Positions 49,193 to 57,613 of a stretch of DNA of 64,000 nt are shown here, one piece after another. This stretch comes from Nitrospirota bacterium (GTDB lineage: Bacteria > Nitrospirota > Thermodesulfovibrionia > Thermodesulfovibrionales > Dissulfurispiraceae): positions 1-64,000 of the forward strand of contig SCQE01000009.1 of the NCBI GenBank assembly GCA_004321915.1, read 5' to 3'. The notes under the pieces were generated by a model. It saw nothing but the letters and a program-made list of their open reading frames with translations. It ran no database searches and had not been told where the DNA came from. Made by a program: the position numbers and the translations under genes. Positions within the stretch are counted from its first letter, which is position 1, and each line of letters begins with the position of its first letter.

Positions 49193-50599
49193 CTACCTCC
49201 CTTCCGCCGTCTGCGCAGGTTTGCCTTTCAAGGCGGTCATTACAACGTTGTAGGCGAAGACAACCATGCCCAGAGTGAACAGAGCGCCGCCAAAGGTCCT
49301 CATCTGCCAATAAGGGTAGTTTTTCACTACCGATTCCATAAAGGTATAAGTAAGGCTGCCGTCCTCAGGCGATATCGCCTTCCACATCGCGCCCTGCTGA
49401 ACGCCGAGTATCCACATGCTTATGGAAAATATAAGCTGTCCGATAAGCACGAGCCAAAAATGCACGTTGGCGAGTTTTACGCTGTGCAATTCCGTGTTAT
49501 AGACCTTGGGTATCGTGTAATACATGGCCGCACACACGGTCAGCGCCACCCACCCCATGGTACCCATATGCACATGCCCCGGCACCCAGTCGGTATAATG
49601 GATCAACTGACTGACGACCCTAAGTCCCTGAGTCGGCCCCTGAAGCGTCTGGAGCCCGTAGAATGTAATGCCGAGTATGAAAAACTTGGTAAGATAGTTT
49701 GTGTTCATCTTGTCCCAATTACCGCCCATCGTATAGTAACCGTTGACCACAGAGCCCCACGACGGAGCGATCATGAACATCGTGAACGCGATACCGACCG
49801 TCTGTATCCAGTCGGGCAGCGGCGTATATACGAGATGGTGCGCGCCGGTCCAGAGGTATGCGAATACGAGGGACCAGAAGGCGATTATCGAGAGCCTGTG
49901 GCTGTATATCGGCAGACCGGTCGACTTGGGCAGATAATAATAGAACAGCGCCAGTATCGGGGTCGTAAAGACGAAGCCGACGGCGTTGTGACCGTACCAC
50001 CACTCGACATTGGCGTCGTTTACGCCTGCAAAAATCGAATATGACTTGAATAACCCTACGGGTATCGCCAGATTGTTCACTATATACAGGACCGCCACCG
50101 CGATAACCGTCGCAATCAGATACCAGAGGGAGATATACATCTGCTCCTCTTTCCTTTTTATAATGGTCCCGAAGACGTTGACCGCAAACATGACCCAAAG
50201 GATGACTACCCCTATGTCGAGCGGCCATTCGAGTTCGGCGTACTCCTTGGATTGGGTAAAGCCTGCAAGCAGGCTGAGGGCCGCGGCCACAATGGCGACA
50301 TTAAAAATATAGAGCTGCACCATGGCGAGTTTGGGGAATAAAAGCCGTGTCCTAGTAAGTCTCTGTACAATGTAATAACTGAGAGCGAATATCTCCGCCA
50401 CCGCGAAACCGAACGCGAGGCCGTTTACATGCACGGCCCGCAGCCTTCCGTAGGTGAGGTATGGTGCGAAGTTCCATTCCGGTTTCCACATCTGTATTGA
50501 TATGAACAAACCGATTAGAATGGAGACGGCGCCCCAGAATACCCCCGAAAGGGCGAACCCCTTGACGGGTTTCCATTCATACGCTACCGATTCTGCCAT
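49193..50599 (-). CDS. ccoN: Cytochrome cbb3 oxidase catalytic subunit I, module B
   Basis: Catalytic haem-copper subunit, 468 residues. It has the same set of ligands as the module A copy (VHVNGLAFG, WWYGHNAVGF, TGAHHLVYTPLPDW, VPGHVHMGTMGW) and the conserved YSHRLSIIAFW. Large identical stretches of helices 6-11 with module A show that the pair arose by duplication or gene conversion. It begins 21 bases after the rrf2 stop, so the regulator is in the same operon here. Confidence 0.95.
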   Translation of the reverse strand: MAESVAYEWKPVKGFALSGVFWGAVSILIGLFISIQMWKPEWNFAPYLTYGRLRAVHVNGLAFGFAVAEIFALSYYIVQRLTRTRLLFPKLAMVQLYIFNVAIVAAALSLLAGFTQSKEYAELEWPLDIGVVILWVMFAVNVFGTIIKRKEEQMYISLWYLIATVIAVAVLYIVNNLAIPVGLFKSYSIFAGVNDANVEWWYGHNAVGFVFTTPILALFYYYLPKSTGLPIYSHRLSIIAFWSLVFAYLWTGAHHLVYTPLPDWIQTVGIAFTMFMIAPSWGSVVNGYYTMGGNWDKMNTNYLTKFFILGITFYGLQTLQGPTQGLRVVSQLIHYTDWVPGHVHMGTMGWVALTVCAAMYYTIPKVYNTELHSVKLANVHFWLVLIGQLIFSISMWILGVQQGAMWKAISPEDGSLTYTFMESVVKNYPYWQMRTFGGALFTLGMVVFAYNVVMTALKGKPAQTAEGR

Positions 50600-50620
50600 C
50601 TGAAAACCTCCTGTGATTTT

Positions 50621-51085
50621 CTATTCAGGACATAAAATGTCCTGTTTACCTGTAAAAAAAACCTTGCATCCGTTTTCTATTATTCCGTTGTCGCCGCTGA
50701 GACGCTCGAAATCGTATTCCCTGAGTTTGTTCTCAAGGCATTCGCCCACCTCGTTCCACAAAGGATGAACCGTACAGTATCCGCTCCTCGTGCAGATGTT
50801 CTCCTCAGCGGCACACCTGTTTATAAAAAGATGCCCCTGAATCGCTTCTATTACTTCGAGCAGACTTATTCTGGAAGGGTGCAGCGCAAGCTGAAAGCCG
50901 CCCCTCACCCCCCGGAACGATTTGACGAGGTCCTTCTTTGCGAGTTTCTGGAGTATCTTGGACAGAAAACTCTTGGGAATGGACATCTCTTTGGAGATCT
51001 CCTCGACCATCACGACCGCACCGTTTTTCTTGGAGAGATAAAGGACACACCGTATCGCATAATCTGTTTCCCTCGTGATTTCCAT
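50621..51085 (-). CDS. Rrf2-family regulator, cbb3 module B
   Basis: Regulator of 154 residues, paralogous to the copy at 42656-43132. N-terminal MEITRETDYAIRCVLYLSKK and IPKSFLSKILQKLAKKDLVKS with GVRGGFQLALHPSRI are nearly the same. The cysteine set CAAEENICTRSGYC keeps Cx6Cx5C, so an Fe-S cluster is likely. The C-terminal tails differ. It lies directly upstream of ccoN and should control module B, and because the operators match, it may cross-control module A. Confidence 0.9.
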   Translation of the reverse strand: MEITRETDYAIRCVLYLSKKNGAVVMVEEISKEMSIPKSFLSKILQKLAKKDLVKSFRGVRGGFQLALHPSRISLLEVIEAIQGHLFINRCAAEENICTRSGYCTVHPLWNEVGECLENKLREYDFERLSGDNGIIENGCKVFFTGKQDILCPE

Positions 51086-51126
51086 AATCTGGATTAATTT
51101 TATCCTGTTTAAAATTATTTTGTCAA
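51083..51126 (-). promoter_or_regulatory. Promoter and operator of rrf2 (module B)
   Basis: TTGACA (51121-51126), 16 bases, GATAAA (51099-51104), with the ATG only 13 bases after the -10. This is the same spacing as in module A. The 33 bases 51083-51115 agree with the module A region at 28 positions, including AAAC-GGATAA and AATC-AGATTATG blocks. The inverted repeat is imperfect here. Confidence 0.8.
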
Positions 51127-51165
51127 GAGGTCTGTGAAAAATATTTCCCGGAAGAAAAAATACGG

Positions 51166-51816
51166 TTAACGGACCGCGCCTAAAACCGCTTCGAGCTCGC
51201 CGATGCCGTCGATAATAAAATCAGCCTCTCTCAGATATTCTATCGACCTGAATCCGTAAGTTACGCCTACGGTCCCAATCCCGGCGGCCTTGCCCGCCTC
51301 GATATCGTAGTTGCTGTCTCCGACGATAACGGCGTCTTCAGGCGCAACGGCCGTTTTTGAAAGCACATAATTTAAAGGTTCCGGCGAAGGTTTCTTCGAC
51401 GGGACCGTATCGCCGCCCACTACCACTTCAAAGAACCGGACAAGATCGAGCTCGTTCATAATCCGCATGGTAAAAGATTCCCTCTTGTTCGAAACCACAG
51501 CCTTACGAAAGCCTTTCAAAGATCCAAGCGTTTCCAGCACATTAGAATACGGCGCGGAAAAGTCGATAAGATGAGAAGAATAATATTCGGAAAACCTTTC
51601 TACAAGCTGACTGCATGAAAACTTTTTGTGCTTCCTGACAAGAAGTTTTTCAAACAACCTTGTTATGCCTTCGCCTACAAGAAACTTTGTTTCCTCAACG
51701 CTGACCGGCGGCACATCGAGAGGTTCGATAGCGTAATTGATCGCATTGCATATATCAACGCTTGTGTCCACGAGCGTTCCGTCTAGGTCGAAGATTATGA
51801 GCTTCTTTTTCAACAA
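51166..51816 (-). CDS. gph: HAD-family phosphatase (phosphoglycolate phosphatase-like)
   Basis: HAD hydrolase of 216 residues. IIFDLDGTLVDTSVDICNAI is motif I with both aspartates, VVSNKRESFTM is motif II, KKPSPEP carries the motif III lysine, and VIVGDSNYDIEAGKAAGIG motif IV. The cap domain of Gph type lies between motifs I and II. Likely substrate is 2-phosphoglycolate, but other small phosphates are possible. The start overlaps the stop of the RNA methyltransferase by seven bases. Confidence 0.88.
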   Translation of the reverse strand: MLKKKLIIFDLDGTLVDTSVDICNAINYAIEPLDVPPVSVEETKFLVGEGITRLFEKLLVRKHKKFSCSQLVERFSEYYSSHLIDFSAPYSNVLETLGSLKGFRKAVVSNKRESFTMRIMNELDLVRFFEVVVGGDTVPSKKPSPEPLNYVLSKTAVAPEDAVIVGDSNYDIEAGKAAGIGTVGVTYGFRSIEYLREADFIIDGIGELEAVLGAVR

Positions 51817-52562
51817 CGGCCGTCTGCCTTTAACTTCAGTATCCGCTCGATACGCGTAATAATCCCATGTAACATTTTAAGCTCCCAGTCGGTAATTCCG
51901 GACCTGCCCACAAAATGCTTAATGTTGACCATTATCTTTTTCTCCATATCCAGATTGCCCTTAGGTATATATTCGAGGGTCCTGAGCAAAGCGGTGGTCC
52001 TGGAATAAAGTCTTTGCAGTTCTTCCTGACATACCCGCTTGTCTTTGGATTTTTTATCCTCAGGTAGCGAGCTGCGCCCTGACATGGAAAGCTCATAGGC
52101 CGTCAAAAGCACAGCCTGCGCCAAGTTCAACGACGGCTGCTCCCGATTTGCCGGTATAGTTATAAGGAAGCCGCACTCATCGACCTCTTCGTTAAGCAGC
52201 CCCCTGCTCTCCCTGCCGAAGACTACGGCCACTTTATTGGATACAGCTTCAGCAGATATTTTTGCGGCAGCATCCCTTAGCTCCATGAATATACCCCTGG
52301 TCCTGCCCTTTCTTCTGGTCGTGCCTGCAACGAAAGACATATCGGAAACAGCATCGGCAAAACTGTCGAACCGCAGAGCGGCTTCCAGCACATCGAGCGC
52401 GTTATGTGCAAGCCATCTCGCCTCATCAACGATAAATTCCCCGGACCTCACTATGCGCAGATTTTTAAAACCCATGTTTTTAAGCGCCCTTGCCGATGCA
52501 CCGATATTGCCAGCCTCTTTAGGCTCTATAAGAATAAAGTATATGTTGTCCTTCCAGCTCAT
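51810..52562 (-). CDS. SpoU/TrmH-family RNA methyltransferase (TrmJ-like)
   Basis: SAM-dependent 2'-O-methyltransferase of 250 residues with the trefoil knot. IYFILIEPKEAGNIGASARALKNMGF is motif 1, AVVFGRESRGLLNEEVDECG is motif 2, and ITIPANREQPSLNLAQAVLLTAYEL is motif 3. The N-terminal opening and length match TrmJ, which modifies position 32 of tRNA. A helical C-terminal tail (about 165-250) is also TrmJ-like. It is the first gene of a two-gene unit with the HAD phosphatase; divergent from apbE. Confidence 0.9.
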   Translation of the reverse strand: MSWKDNIYFILIEPKEAGNIGASARALKNMGFKNLRIVRSGEFIVDEARWLAHNALDVLEAALRFDSFADAVSDMSFVAGTTRRKGRTRGIFMELRDAAAKISAEAVSNKVAVVFGRESRGLLNEEVDECGFLITIPANREQPSLNLAQAVLLTAYELSMSGRSSLPEDKKSKDKRVCQEELQRLYSRTTALLRTLEYIPKGNLDMEKKIMVNIKHFVGRSGITDWELKMLHGIITRIERILKLKADGRC

Positions 52563-52628
52563 ACAAATAGAAATATAACATAAACCCGCATTTATTCAAT
52601 TTCGGCAGCTATGGTAACATAGCCTGAT

Positions 52629-53654
52629 ATGAAAAACTTTAAAGTCTTAATATTTTTGATTTTGTGGGCAGTGTTTCTTTGTGCCTGCTCTAAACATCAG
52701 GAAAAGACCTACAAGGAAAGCCGCGAATCGCTGCATACTATCGTATCTATTACGGTGGTCTCCGACTCATCCGATAAGGCAAAAAGCGCAATAGATAAGG
52801 CCTACAATGAACTCGACAGGCTCGCCAAGCTCCTGAATTTTTACGCGGAAGACAGCGAAGTCTCAGCGATAAACAGGCATGCCGGAGACAGGCCGGTCAA
52901 GGTTTCCGCCGAGACGTTCGAAATAATAGAAAAAGCTCTCTATGCGTCTCGGAATACCGAAGGCGCTTTCGACATAACTGTCGGGCCTGTTGTAAAGCTC
53001 TGGGATTTTAAAAATAAAGTTATGCCGAATACAGAACAGATCAGAGAAAAAACAAAGATAATCGGATATAGACATATTGTTATTGACAGGCCGGCTTCTA
53101 CGGTATTTCTAGAGAAGAAGGGCATGCAGATAGACCTAGGCGGCATCATAAAAGGCTATGCAGCCGATAAAGCGGTGGCGGTATTGAAGGCAAATGGAAT
53201 AAAGTCCGGAATTGTAGCTGCGGCAGGAGACATAAAGACCTTCGGTAAAAGACAGGACGGAAGCTTATGGAGCGTCGGCATCAAAAACCCGCGCCAAAAA
53301 AGCGGCGCAGACGAGATCATCGCGGTGGTGAACCTTTCAAACCAAGCAATATCCACTTCAGGAGACTATGAGCGGTACTTCGAGAAAAACGGCGTACGCT
53401 ACCACCATATTCTCGATCCCCAAACAGGCCAACCCGCATATGGTTGCCGGAGCGTAACAATAGTAGCAAAAGACGCTGCGGTGACGGACGCTTTTTCAAC
53501 AGGCATCTTTGTGCTCGGCCCTAAAAAAGGCATAGATGTTTTGAATAGATTGGGGATTGACGCTGTTATAATAGATAAAGACGGAAAGGTTTATATTACG
53601 GATGGACTCAAAAACAGCATAGAGCTGATGATCAAAGATTCGCCGTTTGCGTAG
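52629..53654 (+). CDS. apbE: ApbE, FAD:protein FMN transferase, lipoprotein
   Basis: Periplasmic lipoprotein of 341 residues that covalently attaches FMN to Thr/Ser in flavoproteins such as RnfG and NqrC. The signal ends in FLCACSK (lipobox cysteine). TIVSITVVSDSSDKAKSAID, FDITVGPVVKLWDF, IDLGGIIKGYAADKAV and AAGDIKTFGKRQDG are family signatures, with YHHILDPQTGQPAYGCRSVTIVAKDAAVTDAFSTG near the C-terminal Mg/FAD site. Single gene; the FMN-carrying target is not evident in this window. Confidence 0.95.
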   Translation: MKNFKVLIFLILWAVFLCACSKHQEKTYKESRESLHTIVSITVVSDSSDKAKSAIDKAYNELDRLAKLLNFYAEDSEVSAINRHAGDRPVKVSAETFEIIEKALYASRNTEGAFDITVGPVVKLWDFKNKVMPNTEQIREKTKIIGYRHIVIDRPASTVFLEKKGMQIDLGGIIKGYAADKAVAVLKANGIKSGIVAAAGDIKTFGKRQDGSLWSVGIKNPRQKSGADEIIAVVNLSNQAISTSGDYERYFEKNGVRYHHILDPQTGQPAYGCRSVTIVAKDAAVTDAFSTGIFVLGPKKGIDVLNRLGIDAVIIDKDGKVYITDGLKNSIELMIKDSPFA

Positions 53655-53680
53655 CTGCTAAAACATTAAAAATAAAACGC

Positions 53681-54061
53681 TTACGAAATCGCCTCTTTGG
53701 CGGGGAAGTCTATGACCTTGAGTTCGTCGTCCTTTTGAACTAGAGAACGTCCTTCGAAAACACCGCCCTCGGCAACCGAAAGCTTTCTAGTGTGAATGTC
53801 TCCGATAAGACTGCCTGTATGCTTTATGTCAACAAGCTCGTCGGCATTTATATTGCCGTCAACCCTGCCTCCTATCACAACGCCTTTAGCTTTTATATCT
53901 CCCCTTACGGAACCGGCTTCGCCGAGCACAACCCAGTCTGCAACCACATTACCGGCGATCTTCCCGTCAACCCGCAGGGTCCCGCCGGTCACGATATCGC
54001 CCTTGAAGTCGGTATTTACCCCGATAAGCGCCTCTAACTTATTATTTCTCCTTAGAAACAT
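53681..54061 (-). CDS. Bactofilin
   Basis: Cytoskeletal polymer protein of 126 residues with a right-handed beta-helix (DUF583). Repeating short strands such as FKGDIVTGGTLRVDGKIAGN, VVLGEAGSVRGDIKAKGVVIGG and VDGNINADELVDI show the pattern. Flanking tails are disordered. It overlaps the upstream M23 peptidase gene by 20 bases on the same strand, a pairing seen in many bacteria where bactofilins guide cell-wall enzymes. Confidence 0.93.
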   Translation of the reverse strand: MFLRRNNKLEALIGVNTDFKGDIVTGGTLRVDGKIAGNVVADWVVLGEAGSVRGDIKAKGVVIGGRVDGNINADELVDIKHTGSLIGDIHTRKLSVAEGGVFEGRSLVQKDDELKVIDFPAKEAIS

Positions 54062-54908
54062 TGTGCGCCTCCCTCATATAAGAATACGGATTAGTCGCCT
54101 TTCCGTTATTCCACACCTCATAATGCAAATGGGGCCCTGTAGTATTGCCGGTGGCCCCCACGTAAGCAAGCACCTCGCCTCTTTTTACTTTTTGACCGAC
54201 AATTACCCGTAATGCGCTGTTATGCGCATACATCGTAGAAAAGCCCAAGCCGTGTTCCACAACTACCAGATTGCCGTTGCCCTGACTCCACCCCGAAAAG
54301 CTTACTACCCCTTCGGCGGTTGATTTCACAGGAGTTCCGACAGGCGCAGAGATATCTATTCCGGAATGAAATTCACGACCGCCGTACTTCGGATTGTCCC
54401 GCTGCCCGTATTCCGAAGTGACCCTGCCGCTTATAGGCCATCCCATCGGGGTTGAATGATACAGGTCTCTCTGCTGCTGCAAAAAAGTCTGTATCCCATG
54501 CACAGACTTGACGGTATGTGATATCTGCCTTTTCAAAGCTTCCATGTCCAGTGACCCTGCGTCCTGCGTGTTAACTTTACTCTCGACATTTTCTAAAATT
54601 GCGCCTTTGCTGCCGAATGAAAGTATACGCTTAAACTCAAGCTCGGCCTTTTGGATAGTGTTGATAGTGCCTTTAATCTCCGCAAACTGACTGCTGTAGT
54701 AATCGAGCGAGCTTTTCATGTTGTAATATTCTATGGTGTCTATTGCCATCGAAACGACATAGAGGGAACCTATCAGCCATAAGGCTGCAGAAAGAACAAT
54801 GCCTATCGACGGGACTTTAATATTGATAGTGCGCTTCCCGTCGTGCGGGACCATCATGATGCTGACAGGTGTGAAAAGCTTTTTAAAAAAACGCTTGAGT
54901 TTATACAT
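54042..54908 (-). CDS. M23 (LytM) peptidase with coiled coil
   Basis: Membrane-anchored cell-wall peptidase of 288 residues. One N-terminal helix (IGIVLSAALWLIGSLYVVSMA), a coiled-coil region (about 60-140), and a C-terminal M23 domain. The zinc site uses REFHSGIDISAP (HxxxD), HLHYEVWN (HxH) and the glycine-rich GLGFSTMYAHNS region. All catalytic residues are present, so it should cut peptidoglycan cross-bridges. It follows purM with an eight-base overlap and is followed by bactofilin. Confidence 0.93.
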   Translation of the reverse strand: MYKLKRFFKKLFTPVSIMMVPHDGKRTINIKVPSIGIVLSAALWLIGSLYVVSMAIDTIEYYNMKSSLDYYSSQFAEIKGTINTIQKAELEFKRILSFGSKGAILENVESKVNTQDAGSLDMEALKRQISHTVKSVHGIQTFLQQQRDLYHSTPMGWPISGRVTSEYGQRDNPKYGGREFHSGIDISAPVGTPVKSTAEGVVSFSGWSQGNGNLVVVEHGLGFSTMYAHNSALRVIVGQKVKRGEVLAYVGATGNTTGPHLHYEVWNNGKATNPYSYMREAHNVSKEK

Positions 54909-55938
54909 AGCTGACTCGCTCTCTCACCCCCCGGTGAATAGTGCCGATATTATACGCCTGATAGTCTGATTTTTTCAAACATTTTATGGCTTTTTCCGCA
55001 TCCGATTGATTTACTATAAAAATAAAACCTATTCCGCAGTTGAACGTGCGCCTCATATCGTCTTCAGGCACGTTTCCGAGCCTGCGAATAACTTCGAAAA
55101 CAGGCGGCACAGGCCACGAACCTTCTTTAAGTTTAGCGGAAACGCCCTTGCCGAAAATGCGCGGCAGATTGCCGGGGACTCCGCCGCCTGTAATGTGCGC
55201 CATACCGTTGACCTTTATCTTCTTGGCCTGTAACGACCTAAGCGCCTTAACGTATATTCGCGTAGGCTTTAACAGTTCTTCGCCAAGAGTACAGCCGAGT
55301 TCGGATATTTTCTTATTGAGCTTAAAGCCCGCTTTTTCTATCAGCACCTTCCGCGCAAGCGAATAACCGTTGCTGTGTATGCCGCTCGAAGATACTCCGA
55401 TTATAGCATCGCCCTCTTTTATCGATGAGCCGTTTATGATTTTTTTCCTGTCGACTGCGCCGACCGCAAACCCTGCAAGGTCATACTCCCCTGTTTCATA
55501 AAACCCGGGCATTTCTGCGGTCTCTCCGCCTATGAGCGCGCAATCAGCCTGACTGCATCCTTCGGCTATCCCTTTCACAACATCCTTTGCTTTGTCGGCC
55601 TTAAGTTTGCCCGTCGCAAAATAATCCAAGAAAAAAAGCGGGTCAGCGCCGAGCGTAAGGATGTCATTTACACACATGGCCACAAGGTCTATGCCCACAG
55701 TATCGTGCTTATCCATCATAAAGGCTATCTTGAGTTTGGTGCCGACTCCGTCTGTCCCGCTCACAAGCACAGGCTCTTTATACTTCTTGAGGTCAAGCTT
55801 GAACAAGGCCCCGAACGAGCCTATGTCCATCATGACCCCGCGACCGAAAGTCTTCTTGGCCATAGGAGCGATAAGGCTTACGAACCTGTCGCCCTCGTCA
55901 ATGTCAACGCCCGCTTTTTTATAAGTGATTTGTTCCAT
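54901..55938 (-). CDS. purM: Phosphoribosylformylglycinamidine cyclo-ligase
   Basis: Fifth step of purine synthesis, 345 residues. YKKAGVDIDEGDRFVSLIAP opens the protein. The ATP-binding signature SGTDGVGTKLKIAFMMDKHDTVGIDLVAMCVNDIL and the LGGETAEMPGFY motif near residue 145 are diagnostic, and HITGGGVPGNLPRIFG is the C-terminal catalytic element. ATG at 55938 lies one base after the stop of a truncated upstream frame (see 55940-56107), so an older gene may have been in the same operon. Confidence 0.96.
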   Translation of the reverse strand: MEQITYKKAGVDIDEGDRFVSLIAPMAKKTFGRGVMMDIGSFGALFKLDLKKYKEPVLVSGTDGVGTKLKIAFMMDKHDTVGIDLVAMCVNDILTLGADPLFFLDYFATGKLKADKAKDVVKGIAEGCSQADCALIGGETAEMPGFYETGEYDLAGFAVGAVDRKKIINGSSIKEGDAIIGVSSSGIHSNGYSLARKVLIEKAGFKLNKKISELGCTLGEELLKPTRIYVKALRSLQAKKIKVNGMAHITGGGVPGNLPRIFGKGVSAKLKEGSWPVPPVFEVIRRLGNVPEDDMRRTFNCGIGFIFIVNQSDAEKAIKCLKKSDYQAYNIGTIHRGVRERVSYV

Positions 55939-55939
55939 T

Positions 55940-56107
55940 TTATTTTCTCACCTCGTAGCCGACCGCCTTCTCAACCCAAAGCGATGAATCGATCTCGGCA
56001 AGCTCCATCATCAGGTCGGTAATTGTAGCCTCATCAGCCTTTTTATTTGACAGAAAATTATTCTTCCCTTTTGCGGCCACAACCACAGTGTGATAAATGG
56101 GACGGTT
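55940..56107 (-). pseudogene. C-terminal remnant of an unidentified gene before purM
   Basis: The minus strand is open from about 56107 to a TAA at 55940-55942 and reads like a protein end: HTVVVAAKGKNNF, then ADEATITDLMMELAEIDSSL and VEKAVGYEVRK. A TAG closes the frame upstream and no start is available. The stop lies one base before the purM ATG, as expected of an operon partner. The toxin-antitoxin pair begins about 100 bases away, so its insertion may have cut the gene. Family not recognised. Confidence 0.45.
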
Positions 56108-56203
56108 CTATTTATCCATCCCACCGCTTATTTTTCTCTTTCATCGCTCCCCGCATGTCCATCCGGTTACCCCCTCAAGCAAGTCCTATTATCCTGCTCT
56201 TTA

Positions 56204-56398
56204 TTATGCAGACATCACATACTCTTCAATAGAATCAATTCTTCTGATAAGTTCCCTTATAGGCTTGCTTGATTGGATATCTTTTTTAAGTTCCTCAAGT
56301 TGGTATTCAATATCCAGCTTGGTTTTTTCTTCCATATATGATTTTCTGAATTCTTTATCTGAAAACTGTTTTTCAAAATACTTCTTGGCGGTATTCAT
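56204..56398 (-). CDS. Short antitoxin of a RelE/HigB-like module
   Basis: Protein of 64 residues, helical and charged (TAKKYFEKQFSDKEFRKSY, then KLDIEYQLEELKKDIQSS and a coil of ELIRRIDSIEEYV). It lacks a helix-turn-helix, unlike full HigA, but small antitoxins of this kind exist beside Gp49-type toxins. ATG at 56398 with GGAGGG upstream overlaps the toxin stop by four bases (ATGA). The toxin-first order is typical of higBA loci. Confidence 0.65.
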   Translation of the reverse strand: MNTAKKYFEKQFSDKEFRKSYMEEKTKLDIEYQLEELKKDIQSSKPIRELIRRIDSIEEYVMSA

Positions 56399-56745
56399 CT
56401 TGTATCCCTCCATGCCTTCATGATTAATATTGCCTTTTCAATCTCACCTCTCGGAGTTTTCTGTTGTTTCTTGATAAATCCGTGCGTAAAAACAATCTTC
56501 CTTTTGTCCTCATAAAAATAAAGGCTACGTGAAATCCTGTTTTCAAAGGGCACCCGCAGTTCAAACATACCTTCCTCTAATGACTTTGATAAGTTTTCTT
56601 TAGGCTGTATTGCCGCGTTCTTAAGTTCTATCAGCTTGTCAATATATGCGAATATTTTAGCACGTTCTTTAACAGACAAACCCTCAAGAAATTCTATCAT
56701 GTGTGATTTGCCTTTTATCTCGGCAAAATCATAACTAAATTTCAT
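56395..56745 (-). CDS. RelE/HigB-type (Gp49 family) toxin
   Basis: Protein of 116 residues matching the phage Gp49/HigB mRNA-interferase family. KGKSHMIEFLEGLSVKERAKIFAYIDKL is the N-terminal helix pair, GMFELRVPFENRISRSLYFYEDKRKIVFTHGFIKKQQKTP is the beta sheet carrying the basic residues used for ribosome-dependent mRNA cleavage. The helical tail EIEKAILIMKAW ends it. It lies in a reverse operon between purM and nadC, both housekeeping, so the pair looks like an insertion. Confidence 0.85.
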   Translation of the reverse strand: MKFSYDFAEIKGKSHMIEFLEGLSVKERAKIFAYIDKLIELKNAAIQPKENLSKSLEEGMFELRVPFENRISRSLYFYEDKRKIVFTHGFIKKQQKTPRGEIEKAILIMKAWRDTR

Positions 56746-56772
56746 TTGACCCCGAAAACCTTCTTTTCTCTC

Positions 56773-57606
56773 CTAACCGATCTTCATGCTTATGTCCGCA
56801 GCTTTGACCGAATGCGTGAGCGCGCCTATCGAGATTATATCAACCCCGGTTTCGGCGATGGCCCTCACATTTTCCAAGCCCACATTGCCGGACGCCTCCA
56901 GAAGCGCGCGCTTATTGGTTATACCTACGGCCTTCTTCATGTCCTCGATAGTCATGTTGTCGAGCATAATCACATCAGCGCCTGCGGCGAGGGCTTCGTC
57001 AAGCTCGTCAAAATCAGACACCTCAACCTCTATCTTTAAGAGATGGTGCGCCTTGCGGGCCAGTTCAACCGCCTTCTTCACTCCGCCCGCAGCCGCAATG
57101 TGGTTGTCCTTTATAAGCACGCCGTCATAAAGACCGAACCTATGGTTTTTACCACCGCCTATGCTCACGCCGTATTTGTCCAGCAAACGCAGTCCCGGGG
57201 CCGTCTTTCTCGTATCTGAAATACTGACATCCAAACCCGCGACCTTATCCACAAACTCCCTGGTTTTAGTAGCGATTCCCGAAACCCTCTGGAGAATATT
57301 CAGGGCCACCCTCTCCCCCTCAAGCAATGTCGCGGTCCTGCCTGAAAGTTGGGCCATAATATCGCCGCCTTTTACAACGGCGCCTTCGGACGCAATACCC
57401 TTTATTTCGACCCCGCCCAGCATCCTGAAAACCTCGTGAACAAAAGGCATGCCCGCAAAGACAAACGGTTCTTTGGCTATTATCCTTGCATTTGAATTAG
57501 AACCCGCAGAGATTATAGAACGTGTTGTAATATCTCCGCTGCCGAGATCTTCGAGCAGGGCGATTCTGATGACCTCTCTCAAAAGCGGATTGTTTAGAAA
57601 ATCCAT
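56773..57606 (-). CDS. nadC: Nicotinate-nucleotide pyrophosphorylase (carboxylating)
   Basis: Converts quinolinate and PRPP to nicotinate mononucleotide in NAD synthesis, 277 residues. LLEDLGSGDITTRSII opens the protein, GERVALNILQRVSGIAT and DTRKTAPGLRLLDKYGVSIGGGKNHRFGLYDGVLIKDNHI hold the active-site Arg, His and Lys, and EVEVSDFDELDEAL with MLDNMTIEDMKKAV the barrel end. Seven bases separate it from the valS stop, so it is in the valS operon. Confidence 0.97.
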   Translation of the reverse strand: MDFLNNPLLREVIRIALLEDLGSGDITTRSIISAGSNSNARIIAKEPFVFAGMPFVHEVFRMLGGVEIKGIASEGAVVKGGDIMAQLSGRTATLLEGERVALNILQRVSGIATKTREFVDKVAGLDVSISDTRKTAPGLRLLDKYGVSIGGGKNHRFGLYDGVLIKDNHIAAAGGVKKAVELARKAHHLLKIEVEVSDFDELDEALAAGADVIMLDNMTIEDMKKAVGITNKRALLEASGNVGLENVRAIAETGVDIISIGALTHSVKAADISMKIG

Positions 57607-57613
57607 ACGCAGA

